From Microbacterium atlanticum (GTDB taxonomy: Bacteria; Actinomycetota; Actinomycetes; Actinomycetales; Microbacteriaceae), in contig NZ_CP063813.1 of assembly GCF_015277815.1 (NCBI RefSeq), forward strand, positions 2,542,001 through 2,606,000: a stretch of DNA of 64,000 nt. Direction: 5' to 3'. Below the pieces are notes generated by a model. The model was not told the DNA's origin. It searched no databases and was given only the letters and a program-made list of their open reading frames with translations. Shown here piece by piece: positions 52,577-62,286 of the stretch; within the stretch, counting starts at the first letter, position 1, and every line of letters starts with the position of its first letter. The position numbers and the translations under genes are program-made.

Positions 52577-54000
52577 TCAGTCGGGAGAGACGACGGATGC
52601 CGCTGATACGACGCCCACCGGACTCACGCCGGCCTCCACCGCCCGCGCCGCGGCGAGGACCACCTCCTCGCCGTGCGGCGGGCCGATGAGCTGCACGCCG
52701 GCCGGCATGCCGTCGCCGCCCATTCCGGTGGGGAGCGCGATCGCCGGCAGCCCCAGGAAGTTGGCCGCCACCGTGAGCCACAGGGCCCGCCAGGCGTCGT
52801 CGGCGGCGGCCGGGCCGCCGAGGTCGTAGTCCGGCTCGCGCATCCGCGTGGTCGAGACCGGCCCGAGGATGAGGGGCACGTCGACCTGCAGGCGCCGCCA
52901 TTCCGCCGCGATCACGGCGCGCCGAGCCCAGGCGTCGGCGTACTCCCGCGCCGTCTCGTAGGGCACCGCCGCCGCGGTGCTGTCGCGGAGGAAGCGTGTC
53001 GCCGAGCGTCCGAGGGGGAGGCCGAGCTCGGCCGGGTCGAGCGAGATGAGCATGTCGGTGCACGACAGCCGACGCCAGACGACGGCGGCCTCCTCGAGCA
53101 GGGGCGGGTCGAGCTCGACCGTCTCCCACCCGGAGGCGCGAGTGCCTCAGCGGCGCGTTCGATGCCGACCGCGACGTCGGGGTCGACCGGGATGCCCCCG
53201 GGCCGGCGAACCACCCCGACGCGGCGCGGAACGGCGTCGGCGCGCACGAGCGGAGCGTCGACCGACACCGGGTCGTCGGCATCCCACCCGCTCATGACAC
53301 CGAGCGCAAGCGCGACGTCGTCGACCCGGCGGGCCAGCGGACCGTTGACCGAGAACTCCTGCAGCGTCAGCGCGACCGGGCGGCCCTGGACGGCGGCCCG
53401 TGGAACGCGCCCGCGCGACGGGCGCATCCCGACGGCCCCCGTCGCATACGCAGGGATGCGCAGCGAGCCGCCGAAGTCGTTTCCGAGCGCGATCGCGCTC
53501 ATGCCGGTCGCCACGGCGACGGCGTCGCCGCCGCTGGAGCCGCCGACGCTGCGCCCGGGGTTCCACGGGTTGACCGTGCGACCGAACAGGTCGTTGTCGG
53601 TGTCCCACCGCATGCCGAAGTCCGGCATGTTGCCGCGCCCGACGGGAACGGCTCCGGCGGCACGCAGCCGCCGGACGACCGCAGCGTCGCGCGGCGGCAC
53701 GGCGGCGGCGTGGCCGCGCCAGCCGTTCGTGGTCGCCGACCAGGTCAGGTCGATGTTCTCCTTCACCGAGAAGGGCACTCCCGCGAGCGGGCCGGGATCA
53801 CGGCGTCCCGAGACCGCGGCATCAACCTCCGCGGCTGTCGCCCTGGCCTGCTCGGTGAAGACGACAGTGAGAGCGTTGAGGTCGGGGTTGCGGCGCGCGA
53901 TGACTCGCAGATGCCGCTCGATGACGGCCACCGCGGTGGTCTCGCCGCGGCGCACGGCACCAGCGATGTCGGCGGCGGAAGGCAGGACAGGCGAAGTCAT
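52577..54000 (-). pseudogene. Amidase (amidase-signature family), frameshifted
   Basis: Read in two frames, this is a full amidase of about 470 residues. Frame 1 (54000 to ~53140) has the catalytic Lys in 'PFSVKENIDL' (~77), the signature 'VGGSSGGDAVAVATGM' (~150-165) and 'DFGGSLRIPAYATG'. Frame 2 continues 'GWETVELDPPLLEEA' and ends near 52577 with 'NFLGLPAIALPTG' and 'GVQLIGPPHGEE'. One base appears missing near 53140 (GCGCCTCC where GCGGCCTCC would restore frame). It may be a true pseudogene or a sequencing error. Confidence 0.83.
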
Positions 54001-54176
54001 CGGCTCCATCCCACCACGCCACCGGCGGTGACGCGCCACTGCTAGCACGCCGCCACGCGAAGAGCAATCCCCGGGTGTGCGTGGCGACCGGTGGCTACCG
54101 TCGAGGAAGCATCCAGCGCGGCGGGGATCCCACTCGGCCGGTCCCCCGCGAGAGGCGATCACGAAACGGAGCGACA

Positions 54177-54767
54177 GTGGCGACCACGACCGCGAAGAAG
54201 AGCACGGACAAGACCAGCACGACCTCCTCCGGGGCCGCCCGCAGCAAGCGCCGGACGGCGCGTGGCGGAGCCGGCGCCGAGCTCACGCCCGAGCAGAACG
54301 CCGAGCGCGGCTTCACCGCCTCCGAGTCGCTCAGCGAGAACCTGCAGAAGGTGCTCGTGGACCTCATCGAGCTCTCCCTGCAGGGCAAGCAGGCGCACTG
54401 GAACGTCGTGGGCCGCAACTTCCGCGACACCCACCTGCAGCTCGACGAGATCATCGAGGCGGCCCGTGATTTCGCCGACACCGTCGCGGAGCGCATGCGC
54501 TCACTGCACGCCCTTCCCGACGGGCGCAGCGACGAGGTCGCGCAGACCACCACCCTGCCGGAGTTCCCACAGGGCGAGATCGCGACGACCGAGGTCGTCG
54601 ACCTGATGACGGAGCGGTTGGATGCCGTGGCCTCGACGTGCCGCGATGTCCACGACGACGTCGACGACGAAGACCCCACGAGTGCCGACATCCTGCACGC
54701 CATCCTCGAGCGGGTGGAGCAGCTCTCGTGGATGGTGAGCGCGGAGAACCGCACCCCGCAGCGGTGA
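54177..54767 (+). CDS. dps: Dps: DNA-binding ferritin-like protein
   Basis: The 196-residue protein has a 45-residue Lys/Arg/Ser/Thr tail for DNA binding, then the ferritin-like bundle. The ferroxidase region is 'KQAHWNVVGRNFRDTHLQLD' (near 78-97, with His and Asp ligands) and 'EIIEAARDFADTVAERM' follows. The start is GTG 54177 after GGAG. Dps stores iron and shields DNA in oxidative stress. It ends at a stem-loop terminator. Confidence 0.93.
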   Translation: MATTTAKKSTDKTSTTSSGAARSKRRTARGGAGAELTPEQNAERGFTASESLSENLQKVLVDLIELSLQGKQAHWNVVGRNFRDTHLQLDEIIEAARDFADTVAERMRSLHALPDGRSDEVAQTTTLPEFPQGEIATTEVVDLMTERLDAVASTCRDVHDDVDDEDPTSADILHAILERVEQLSWMVSAENRTPQR

Positions 54768-54782
54768 TCCCAGGCGCCCTGA

Positions 54783-54816
54783 CGCTGCCCGCCCGTCCCC
54801 AGACCGGCGGGCAGCG
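54783..54816. terminator. Terminator after dps
   Basis: CGCTGCCCGCC (54783-54793) pairs perfectly over 11 bp with GGCGGGCAGCG (54806-54816) around a 12-base loop, 15 bp beyond the dps stop. Confidence 0.75.
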
Positions 54817-54890
54817 CCGTTTCCGGGCTCATCCGGCGGCGGTGGCGACGCAGTGCACTGCCGGCGGCCGCCTCGGGCTACGGGGTCAGT

Positions 54891-55070
54891 GATCGGGCGG
54901 AACAGGTCGACGCGACCGAGCAGGCACCCGAAGGCGCGCCCATCGAGATCGCGCCCGAGCGCCCGGAGGAGTTCTCCCCGGGAGCCGACGCGGAGCTGCG
55001 CGCCCTCATTGCGGCGACGGCGGAGATGGAGATGGCGGAGATGGAGCTGACCTTCGGCCGCCTCGGCTGA
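54891..55070 (+). pseudogene. Possible start-less relic of a small acidic protein
   Basis: This frame encodes 59 residues ending at TGA 55068-55070 with balanced, protein-like composition ('PIEIAPERPEEFSPGADAEL' then 'RALIAATAEMEMAEMELTF'). The in-frame codons I read upstream contain no ATG or GTG before it loses coding character. I do not recognise a family. It could be the 3' end of a deleted gene or chance. Confidence 0.3.
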
Positions 55071-55133
55071 CGGGCGTCCGGGCGTCCGCCGCGCGCGGAG
55101 GGGGCGCCGGCGGAAGCCTGGGAAGATGGGGGC

Positions 55134-55742
55134 ATGGCCGGCGGATACAGCGCGATCTCGAGCTATTCGCGCGTCGAGATCATGCGGCTGCTGCAGGAGC
55201 GCCCCCGGCGCGCCGTCGCCGAGCTGGTCGAGGCGACCGGGCTGCACGCCAACACCGTCCGCGAGCACGTGCAGCGGCTGATGGACGCCGGCTACGTGAT
55301 CGCCGAGACCGAACGGCGCACCACGCGCGGTCGCCCGCGCGTGCTGTACTCGGCGGCGACGGGCGCGGAGCAGGCGTCGAGTCCGGTGGCGATCCGCCGG
55401 GCCGAGGAGGCCGCGCGCCGCGGTGACCTCCTCCGCCGCGTGTACGGGGAGGACTCCGGTGCCGACCTCGGCACCGAAGCCCTGCACCAGCTGGACGCAC
55501 TCGTGGAGGACCTGGGCGACGCGGGCTTCGACCCCCTCGTCGACGAGCGCGCGCTGACGGTCGACCTCACGCCCTGCCCGCACGCGGCCTCCGCCGCGCA
55601 CCGCGGCGTGCTGTGCGGCGTGCACGTCGGCCTCATGGACAGCGTGCTCGCCCAGGCCGGCGGACCGCTGCGCGTCGGGGGGATCGCGCCCTCATGCGAC
55701 CCGACGCGGTGCGTCGTGCAGCTCGCCGCGTCCGGCGCCTGA
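55134..55742 (+). CDS. HTH transcriptional regulator with four C-terminal cysteines (SufR-like)
   Basis: The 202-residue protein has an N-terminal winged helix ('AELVEATGLHANTVREHVQRLMDAGYVI', read near 29-56) and a C-terminal half with cysteines in 'LTPCPHA', 'GVLCGVHV' and 'PSCDPTRC' (about 144-193). This spacing resembles iron-sulfur regulators of the SufR type. It may sense redox state or iron. It lies convergent with fdhD (3 bp apart); its targets are unknown. Confidence 0.8.
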   Translation: MAGGYSAISSYSRVEIMRLLQERPRRAVAELVEATGLHANTVREHVQRLMDAGYVIAETERRTTRGRPRVLYSAATGAEQASSPVAIRRAEEAARRGDLLRRVYGEDSGADLGTEALHQLDALVEDLGDAGFDPLVDERALTVDLTPCPHAASAAHRGVLCGVHVGLMDSVLAQAGGPLRVGGIAPSCDPTRCVVQLAASGA

Positions 55743-55745
55743 GGG

Positions 55746-56675
55746 TCAGGCCGGCGCCGCGTCCGGAACGACCATCCGGTCCGGTCGGGAGTACACGTTC
55801 ATGGACGAGCCGCGGACGAACCCCACGAGTGTGAGCCCGGAGGCGGCGGCCAGCTCGACGGCGAGCGACGACGGAGCCGACACGGCGGACAGGATCGGGA
55901 TGCCTGCCATCACCGCCTTCTGAACCAGCTCGAAGCTGGCCCGTCCCGACACCTGCAGCACCGAGCCCTCGAGCGGAAGGCGGTCCTCCAGGAGCGCCCA
56001 CCCGACGACCTTGTCGACGGCGTTGTGGCGCCCCACGTCCTCGCGCAGCACCAGGAGCTCACCCGTCGTCGCGTCGAAGAGGGCGGCGGCGTGCAGGCCT
56101 CCGGTCTTCTCGAACACCGCCTGCCCCGCCCGCAGCGCGTCCGGGAGCGCTGCCACGGTCGCGGCGTGCACGGAGGCGGCATCCGTCGCCACGTCGTACC
56201 GGGACGACTTCTCGATCGCCTCGATCGAGGCCGTACCGCACACGCCGCACGAACTGGTGGTGTAGAAGTTCCGCGCGATGTCGGTGACGGGCGGCGCCAC
56301 GCCAGGCGCGAGCGCGATGTCGAGGACGTTGTAGGTGTTCTCGCTCGCCGCGGCCGTGCCGGCGACGGCCGGCCCGATGTTAAGGGGCGGCGCTACGGCG
56401 GCGGGCGGGGGCACGGTTCCGGTGCCCGGACCGCCGCAGTGGATCGCAGACCGGATGTCGCGCCCCTGCCCGATGACGCCCTCCGAGACGAGGAAGCCGG
56501 CGGCGAGCTCGAGATCATGCCCGGGCGTGCGCATCGTGACGGTCAGCGGCTCGCCGCCGATGCGGATCTCGAGGGGCTCCTCGACGACCACGGTGTCCGC
56601 CCGGCGCCGGACCGCGGCGCCGCCGGCGCCCAGCGCGATCCGGGTCACCGGGGTCCGGGTGCTCAAGCGCCCCAC
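55746..56675 (-). CDS. fdhD: Formate dehydrogenase accessory sulfurtransferase FdhD
   Basis: The 309-residue protein has the FdhD catalytic pair in '[17 protein letters not shown]' near 138-154 and '[20 protein letters not shown]' near 210-229. FdhD passes sulfur to the molybdenum cofactor of formate dehydrogenase. It starts with GTG 56675, one base after the moaA stop, so both form a molybdenum-cofactor operon. No formate dehydrogenase gene lies in the window. Confidence 0.93.
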   Translation of the reverse strand: MGRLSTRTPVTRIALGAGGAAVRRRADTVVVEEPLEIRIGGEPLTVTMRTPGHDLELAAGFLVSEGVIGQGRDIRSAIHCGGPGTGTVPPPAAVAPPLNIGPAVAGTAAASENTYNVLDIALAPGVAPPVTDIARNFYTTSSCGVCGTASIEAIEKSSRYDVATDAASVHAATVAALPDALRAGQAVFEKTGGLHAAALFDATTGELLVLREDVGRHNAVDKVVGWALLEDRLPLEGSVLQVSGRASFELVQKAVMAGIPILSAVSAPSSLAVELAAASGLTLVGFVRGSSMNVYSRPDRMVVPDAAPA

Positions 56676-56676
56676 G

Positions 56677-57777
56677 TCAGCCGCCGATCGCGTTCATGCC
56701 GCGCGCGGGCTGCAGGAACGACGGGTCGTTGATGGCGTGCCCCGGCATCTTCCCGCGCACGCAGGAGCGCAGCATCCCGTCGATCCGGGCATCGACGGCG
56801 TCATCGGCCGAGGAGGCGCGCAGGACCGGCAGCAGGTCGTACTCGGTCGTGGAGAACAGGCAGTTGCGCAGCTGGCCGTCGGCGGTCAGGCGCAGCCGGT
56901 CGCAGTCGCCGCAGAAGGGGGCGGTGACCGAGGCGATGACGCCCACCGAGTGCGGCCCGCCGTCGATCAGCCAGCGCGCGGCAGGGGCGCCGCCGCGTCC
57001 GGGCACGGGGGTGAGCGCCCACCGCGCCGAGAGGGCGTCGAGGATCTCGTCCTGAGTGACCATGCGCGAGCGGTCCCAGGTGTGGCCGGCGTCCAGCGGC
57101 ATCTGCTCGATGAAGCGCATCTGCGCGTCGTGGCGCATCGCGAACTCCACGAGGTCCACCAGCTCGTCGTCGTTGACGTCGCGCATCGCCACGGCGTTGA
57201 GCTTGAGGGGACGAAGGCCGGATGCCTCGGCGGCGGCGATTCCCGCCAGCACGTCGTCGAGGCGGTCACGCCGGGTGAGTGCGCGGAAGCGGTCGCGGCG
57301 GAGGGTGTCGACCGAGACGTTCAGACGCTGCAGGCCTGCATCCACCAGCGCCGGAAGCAGGTCAGGGAGGCGGATGCCGTTCGTCGTCATCGCGATCTCG
57401 ACACGGTCGCCGGAAGGGCCGGTGATCGCGGCGAGGCGCCGGACCACCTCGACGATGTCGGTCCGCAGCAGCGGCTCGCCGCCGGTGAGGCGGAACGTCG
57501 TGATGCCGTCGGCGGCGGCCACCCGCGCGATGCGCTCTATCTCGTCGAGCGTGAGGATGCTCGTCTTCGCGAGCCACTCGTTGCCCTGCTCGGGCATGCA
57601 GTAGGTGCAGCGCAGCGAGCACCGGTCCGTGAGCGAGATCCGCAGGTCCCGGTGCACGCGCCCGTGGGTGTCGACCAGCGGTGCGCCCAGCCCGACCGGC
57701 TCGGCAGCGGCGAGCGCGGATGCCGAGGGCAGCGGCATCCGTCGTCCGATCGTGACGGGGATCGCGCTCACGCGCAC
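56677..57777 (-). CDS. moaA: GTP 3',8-cyclase MoaA
   Basis: The 366-residue radical-SAM enzyme makes the first intermediate of molybdenum cofactor. It has the cluster motif CX3CX2C in '[16 protein letters not shown]' near 50-65, the SAM motif '[20 protein letters not shown]' near 93-112, C-terminal cluster cysteines ('[12 protein letters not shown]' near 286-297; 'LRNCLF') and the final 'GG' conserved in MoaA. ATG/GTG 57777 is the best start. It is followed directly by fdhD. Confidence 0.95.
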   Translation of the reverse strand: MRVSAIPVTIGRRMPLPSASALAAAEPVGLGAPLVDTHGRVHRDLRISLTDRCSLRCTYCMPEQGNEWLAKTSILTLDEIERIARVAAADGITTFRLTGGEPLLRTDIVEVVRRLAAITGPSGDRVEIAMTTNGIRLPDLLPALVDAGLQRLNVSVDTLRRDRFRALTRRDRLDDVLAGIAAAEASGLRPLKLNAVAMRDVNDDELVDLVEFAMRHDAQMRFIEQMPLDAGHTWDRSRMVTQDEILDALSARWALTPVPGRGGAPAARWLIDGGPHSVGVIASVTAPFCGDCDRLRLTADGQLRNCLFSTTEYDLLPVLRASSADDAVDARIDGMLRSCVRGKMPGHAINDPSFLQPARGMNAIGG

Positions 57778-57940
57778 GACTCCGTTCGCCTCGCCCGACT
57801 CGCCATGGTTCGAGGGTAGCCGCGTTGTGCGACCCCGGCGCCCGCGGTACGCGCATTATTCACGGCGCGCGAGCCGTGCCGGTGCTCGCGTCTCTGCGAC
57901 GCTGAGTCGTGACGGGCACTCTGCGGGGAGTGACGCCCGT

Positions 57941-57974
57941 GTGGTCTGACCACATGCTACTGTGGTCAGACCAC
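57941..57974. promoter_or_regulatory. Two FadR/GntR-type palindromes upstream of cydA
   Basis: GTGGTCTGACCAC (57941-57953) and GTGGTCAGACCAC (57962-57974) are the same palindrome differing only in the central base. Their centres are 21 bp apart (two helical turns), 26 bp before the cydA start. TGGTC-N-GACCA is the core recognised by FadR-subfamily GntR repressors. A GntR protein is the likely regulator; none is encoded in the window. Confidence 0.7.
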
Positions 57975-57999
57975 GTTCTGAGCGATCGGAGAACGCATC

Positions 58000-59445
58000 G
58001 TGGATCTGCTGGACCCTCTCCTGCTGGCGCGCTGGCAGTTCGGCCTCACGACGCTGTACCACTTCCTCTTCGTGCCCCTGACGCTCGGCATGGCGCTGAC
58101 CGTCGCGATCTTCCAGACCGCATGGTTCCGCACCGGAGATGTGAAGTGGCTCCACCTCACGCGCTTCTTCGGGAAGATCTTCCTCATCAACTTCGCGATG
58201 GGCGTCGTCACGGGCATCGTGCAGGAGTTCCAGTTCGGCATGAACTGGTCGGCGTACTCGCGGTTCGTCGGCGACGTCTTCGGCGCTCCGCTGGCCTTCG
58301 AGGGCCTCATGGCGTTCTTCTTCGAGGCGACCTTCATCGGCCTGTGGATCTTCGGCTGGGACAAGCTGCCTCGGGCCCTGCACCTGGCGAGCATCTGGAT
58401 CGCGACGATCGGCGCCTGGTTCTCGGCCTACTTCATCCTCGCCGCCAACGCCTTCATGCAGAATCCCGTCGGCTTCCGCATGGCCGATGACGGTTCACGC
58501 GCCGAGATGATCGACTTCTTCGCGGTCCTCTCCAATCCGGTGGCGCTCGCGGCGCTCCCGCACACGCTGTTCGCGGCCTTCATGATGACCGCGGGCGTGA
58601 TCATCTCGATCTCGGCCTGGCACCTCCTGCGCAAGCAGAACGTCGAGATGATGCGGTCGGCGCTCAAGTACGGGCTATGGGGCATGATCGTGGCCTTCGG
58701 CGGCGTCGCGATCTCGGGCGACCAGCTGAGTTTGGTGATGGTCGCCACGCAGCCGATGAAGATGGCGGCCGCCGAGGCCATGTTCGACGCTGCGTGCGGG
58801 GCGGATGCCTCGTTCTCGGTGTTCACACTCGGGACTCCGGACGGGTCGACCGAACTGTTCTCCATCCGCGTGCCGTACCTCCTCGCGCTGCTGTCGACGC
58901 ACTCCCTGGACGGCTGCGTCGAGGGCATCAACGACTTGAACATGCAGTACACGACGGAGCTCTTCCCCGAGTTCGCCGACCGGGTCGACGGCAGCTTCGC
59001 GCCCATCCTCTGGGTCACCTACTGGTCGTTCCGCTGGATGATCGGCCTCGGCGGCATCGCGGCGCTGACCGCGGTCGTCGGGCTGTGGCTGACGCGCAAG
59101 AAGGCCAGGCGCGAGGTGCCGGCATGGGCGTGGAAGCTCGCCATCTGGGCGTGGCCCGCGTCGCTGTTCGCGATCCTCGTCGGCTGGGTCTTCACCGAGA
59201 TGGGCCGGCAGCCCTGGATCGTGTTCGGCCTCATGCTCACCGAGGACGGCGTCTCGCCCTCGGTGCCCGGCTGGACGGTGCTCATCTCGCTCACCGCGTT
59301 CACCCTCATCTACGCCGCGCTGGCGATCGTGGAGGTCGGGCTCATCATGAAGACCGCGAAGAAGGGCCCCGAGCCCCTCCCCGGTCCGGATGCACCCGAC
59401 CCGCGCACCCTGGCGGTCGAAGACACCCCGACGACGGTCTACTAG
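58000..59445 (+). CDS. cydA: Cytochrome bd ubiquinol oxidase subunit I
   Basis: The 481-residue protein has nine or so helices, His ligand region 'LTTLYHFLFVPLTLGMA' near 14-30, the Q-loop 'DQLSLVMVATQPMKMAAAEA' near 242-261 with the conserved Lys and Glu, and 'VFTEMGRQPWIVFG' near 401-414. It is the short (Q-loop S) type. It binds hemes b558, b595 and d and reduces oxygen to water at the membrane. The start is GTG 58000, and it begins the cydABDC operon. Confidence 0.96.
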   Translation: MDLLDPLLLARWQFGLTTLYHFLFVPLTLGMALTVAIFQTAWFRTGDVKWLHLTRFFGKIFLINFAMGVVTGIVQEFQFGMNWSAYSRFVGDVFGAPLAFEGLMAFFFEATFIGLWIFGWDKLPRALHLASIWIATIGAWFSAYFILAANAFMQNPVGFRMADDGSRAEMIDFFAVLSNPVALAALPHTLFAAFMMTAGVIISISAWHLLRKQNVEMMRSALKYGLWGMIVAFGGVAISGDQLSLVMVATQPMKMAAAEAMFDAACGADASFSVFTLGTPDGSTELFSIRVPYLLALLSTHSLDGCVEGINDLNMQYTTELFPEFADRVDGSFAPILWVTYWSFRWMIGLGGIAALTAVVGLWLTRKKARREVPAWAWKLAIWAWPASLFAILVGWVFTEMGRQPWIVFGLMLTEDGVSPSVPGWTVLISLTAFTLIYAALAIVEVGLIMKTAKKGPEPLPGPDAPDPRTLAVEDTPTTVY

Positions 59446-59463
59446 GAGCCCCGGAGCAACGTC

Positions 59464-60492
59464 ATGGATCTCGCCTACCTCTGGTTCTGGATCGTCGGAT
59501 TCCTCTTCGTCGGCTACTTCGTGCTCGACGGCTTCGACTTCGGCGTGGGCATGTCGCTGCCGTTCCTCGGCAAGGACGATGTCAGCCGCCGTCAGGTCAT
59601 CAACACCATCGGCCCGGTGTGGGACCTCAACGAGACCTGGGTCATCGTCGCCGGGGCGTGCCTGTTTGCGGCGTTCCCGGAGTGGTACGCGACGCTGTTC
59701 AGCGGCTTCTACCTCGCCCTCCTGCTGATCCTGCTCGCGCTGATCCTCCGCGGGGTCTCGTTCGAGTACCGCCACCAGCGCGACTCGCTGCGATGGAAGG
59801 CCGGCTTCGACCGGATGATCGTCATCGGCTCGGCGGTGCCGGCGTTCCTCTGGGGTGTGGCCGTGGCGAACATCGTGCAGGGCGTGCCGCTGGACGCTGC
59901 CCACGAGTTCACCGGATCGCTGCTGACGCTCCTCAACCCGTACGGGCTCCTCGGCGGCCTGACGACGCTGCTGCTCTTCTTCACGCACGGCGTGTACTTC
60001 GTCGCCCTCAAGACCGACGGCCAGGTCGCCGCGGACGCGCGGCGGCTGGCGGGCCGCGCGGGCCTCCTCACGATCGTCGTCGCGGCGGTCTTCCTGGCGT
60101 GGACGGTCCTGCTGGCCTTCGGCGAGGACCGCGACTTCGCGGTCGTCACGACCGCCCTGGCGACGGTCGCCGCCGTGCTGCTGATCGCCTCGTGGCTCTC
60201 CAACGCGCGCGGGCGCGAGGGGTGGGCGTTCGGCTTCGGCGCGTTCACGATCGTGGGGGCGGTGCTGGCGGTGTGGTTCGCGCTGTTCCCGTACGCGATG
60301 CCCTCGACGACGGATGCCGCCGGCTCGCTCACCATCGAGAACGCCTCGAGCACCGACTACACCCTGACGATCATGTCGTGGGCCGCGCTCATCTTCCTGC
60401 CGCTCGTGCTGGCATATCAGGGATGGACGTACTGGATCTTCCGCAAGCGCATCACCCGCTCTCGCATCGAGGCGGCGGCGGTGGCACACTGA
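59464..60492 (+). CDS. cydB: Cytochrome bd ubiquinol oxidase subunit II
   Basis: The 342-residue protein has eight or nine helices and the CydB starts 'FLFVGYFVLDGFDFGVGM' near 12-29, 'GPVWDLNETWVIVAGACLFAAF' near 52-73 and 'RGVSFEYRHQRDS' near 98-110. It stabilises the heme sites of CydA. It follows cydA by 18 bp and precedes cydD by 105 bp, probably in one transcript. Confidence 0.96.
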   Translation: MDLAYLWFWIVGFLFVGYFVLDGFDFGVGMSLPFLGKDDVSRRQVINTIGPVWDLNETWVIVAGACLFAAFPEWYATLFSGFYLALLLILLALILRGVSFEYRHQRDSLRWKAGFDRMIVIGSAVPAFLWGVAVANIVQGVPLDAAHEFTGSLLTLLNPYGLLGGLTTLLLFFTHGVYFVALKTDGQVAADARRLAGRAGLLTIVVAAVFLAWTVLLAFGEDRDFAVVTTALATVAAVLLIASWLSNARGREGWAFGFGAFTIVGAVLAVWFALFPYAMPSTTDAAGSLTIENASSTDYTLTIMSWAALIFLPLVLAYQGWTYWIFRKRITRSRIEAAAVAH

Positions 60493-60597
60493 CCGATCCC
60501 GCGTTCGAATCGCGCGAGTCGCAGCTGCCGTCAGGTCGCGGCGGGGACGTGCGCCCCTCGAAGCACGGTGGAGCGGGATCGGTAGGGTCGAAGCGCA

Positions 60598-62286
60598 ATG
60601 AGTGAGACGGATGCCCCGCGTCGCGCCGGCGGCAAGCCCGTCGACCCGCGGCTGCTGAGGTACGCGCGCGCCTCACGGTGGTTCTTCGCCGCCGTCGCCG
60701 CGATCGCCCTCTGCCAGACAGCCGTGATCGTCGCGTTCGCCTGGCTTCTCACCCGCGCGGTGACGGCGGCGATCGACGGGATGCCTCCGGCCGCCCTCGC
60801 CCCCACCCTCAGCGCGCTCGCGGCCGTCGTCGTGGCGCGCGCGCTGCTGCTGTGGGCACGCGAGTCCGTCGCCGCGCGGGCGGCGGCGCGCGTGCAGACG
60901 CAGCTGCGGACGGCCGTGGTCGAGGCGGTCGGGGTGCTCGGAGCGGAATGGCTGGCGACGCGCAACTCGGCGGCCCTCGCGGTGATCGCCGGACGCGGGC
61001 TGGACGCGCTCGAGGCCTACTTCGGCCGCTATCTGCCGCAACTCGTGCAGACCGTCGTCGCGACGCCCTTGATCATCGCGGCGATGTGGTGGGCGGACTG
61101 GATCTCGGGGCTCACGGTGCTCCTGACCCTCCCCCTCATCCCGGTCTTCATGGTTCTCATCGGCCTCGCGACGCGCAGCGTGCAGCAGCGGCAGTGGCGC
61201 ACCCTCCAGCGCCTCGCGGTGCGCTTCGCGGACACCGTGCAAGGTCTCGCGACCCTCAAGGTGTTCGGGCGGCAGCACCGCGCCGCGGCATCCGTCCAGC
61301 GCGTCACCGACGACTACCGCCGCGAGACCATGCGGGTGCTGCGGGTGTCGTTCCTGTCGGGCTTCGCGCTGGAGTTCCTGGCCTCGATTTCGGTGGCCAT
61401 CGTCGCGGTCTCGATCGGCTTCCGCCTCATCGACGGCGCCCTCACCCTCGCCCTGGGCCTCTTCGTGCTGCTGCTGGCGCCGGAGGCCTACCTGCCGCTG
61501 CGCCAGGTGGGTGTCCAGTTCCACGCCGCCGCCGAGGGCGTCGCCGCCACCGACGACGTCTTCGACGTGCTCGACGCAGCGCGCACCACGCGGGCGGTGC
61601 GTGAACCGGTCTCATCCACCCCGGCCGCAGTCCCACCCGCGACCGACGCTTCCCCCGTCCTCCGCCTCGCGGGCGTGCGCGTGCGGCGCGGAGAGCGGAT
61701 GCTGCCGCCCGTCGATCTCGTCGCCGCTGCGGGATCCGTCACCCTGATCGAGGGCCCGAGCGGCGCCGGCAAGTCGAGCCTGCTCGCCGCCCTCCGCGGC
61801 GTCGCCGCGTTCGACGGCGAGGCGACGTGGCGGGGCACGGACCTCCGGACGCTCGCATCGTCGGAGTGGCTGGCGTGGGCAGGGCAGCGTCCCGGCCTTC
61901 TGGCCGGGACGATCGGCGACAACGTGGCGCTCGGCGACGACACCCCCGACGCGGCCGTCGTCCGCCGCGCCCTCGACCTCGCCTGCGCCGGCGCGCTGGA
62001 TCCGGCGTCCGAGCTGGGCGTGCAGGGCGCAGGACTCTCGGGAGGCCAGGCGCAGCGGGTGGCCGTCGCCCGGGCGTTCTACCGCCACCTGCGCGGCGCC
62101 GCACCGGTGATCGCGCTCGACGAGCCGAGCGCGGCGCTGGATCCCGACACCGAGGAGCGGCTGTGGCGCGGCCTGCGCCGACTCGCCGACGACGGGGCGA
62201 CGGTGCTGCTGGTGTCCCACCGCACGTCGGCTCGAGGGATCGCGGACGCCGTGGTGCGGCTCGAGCCGAGCGAGGTGCCCGCATGA
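60598..62286 (+). CDS. cydD: Thiol reductant ABC exporter subunit CydD
   Basis: The 562-residue half-transporter has six membrane helices (residues ~20-310) and an ATPase domain with Walker A 'EGPSGAGKSSLL' near 383-394, signature 'LSGGQAQRVAVARAF' near 481-495 and Walker B 'VIALDEPSAALDPD' near 503-516. CydDC exports glutathione or cysteine and is needed for cytochrome bd assembly. The ATG at 60598 is at the end of a weakly conserved spacer. It is coupled to cydC by ATGA. Confidence 0.94.
   Translation: MSETDAPRRAGGKPVDPRLLRYARASRWFFAAVAAIALCQTAVIVAFAWLLTRAVTAAIDGMPPAALAPTLSALAAVVVARALLLWARESVAARAAARVQTQLRTAVVEAVGVLGAEWLATRNSAALAVIAGRGLDALEAYFGRYLPQLVQTVVATPLIIAAMWWADWISGLTVLLTLPLIPVFMVLIGLATRSVQQRQWRTLQRLAVRFADTVQGLATLKVFGRQHRAAASVQRVTDDYRRETMRVLRVSFLSGFALEFLASISVAIVAVSIGFRLIDGALTLALGLFVLLLAPEAYLPLRQVGVQFHAAAEGVAATDDVFDVLDAARTTRAVREPVSSTPAAVPPATDASPVLRLAGVRVRRGERMLPPVDLVAAAGSVTLIEGPSGAGKSSLLAALRGVAAFDGEATWRGTDLRTLASSEWLAWAGQRPGLLAGTIGDNVALGDDTPDAAVVRRALDLACAGALDPASELGVQGAGLSGGQAQRVAVARAFYRHLRGAAPVIALDEPSAALDPDTEERLWRGLRRLADDGATVLLVSHRTSARGIADAVVRLEPSEVPA

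Larger units (their letters stand above)
54768..55133. other. 366-bp stretch between dps and the HTH gene
   Basis: It holds the dps terminator (54783-54816) and, at 54891-55070, an open frame with coding-like composition but no start codon. The remainder shows nothing I can identify. A GTG ORF at 54892 in another frame has Arg/Pro-rich nonsense composition. Confidence 0.5.

Noticed and set aside
54853..55050. Plus-strand GTG-led ORF of about 65 codons after dps
   Set aside because: Almost all Arg, Ser and Pro; a neighbouring frame has more protein-like content, so this frame is a shadow.
58675..60489. 604-codon minus-strand open frame opposite cydA/cydB
   Set aside because: Antisense of membrane-protein codons; no domain pattern, no ribosome site.
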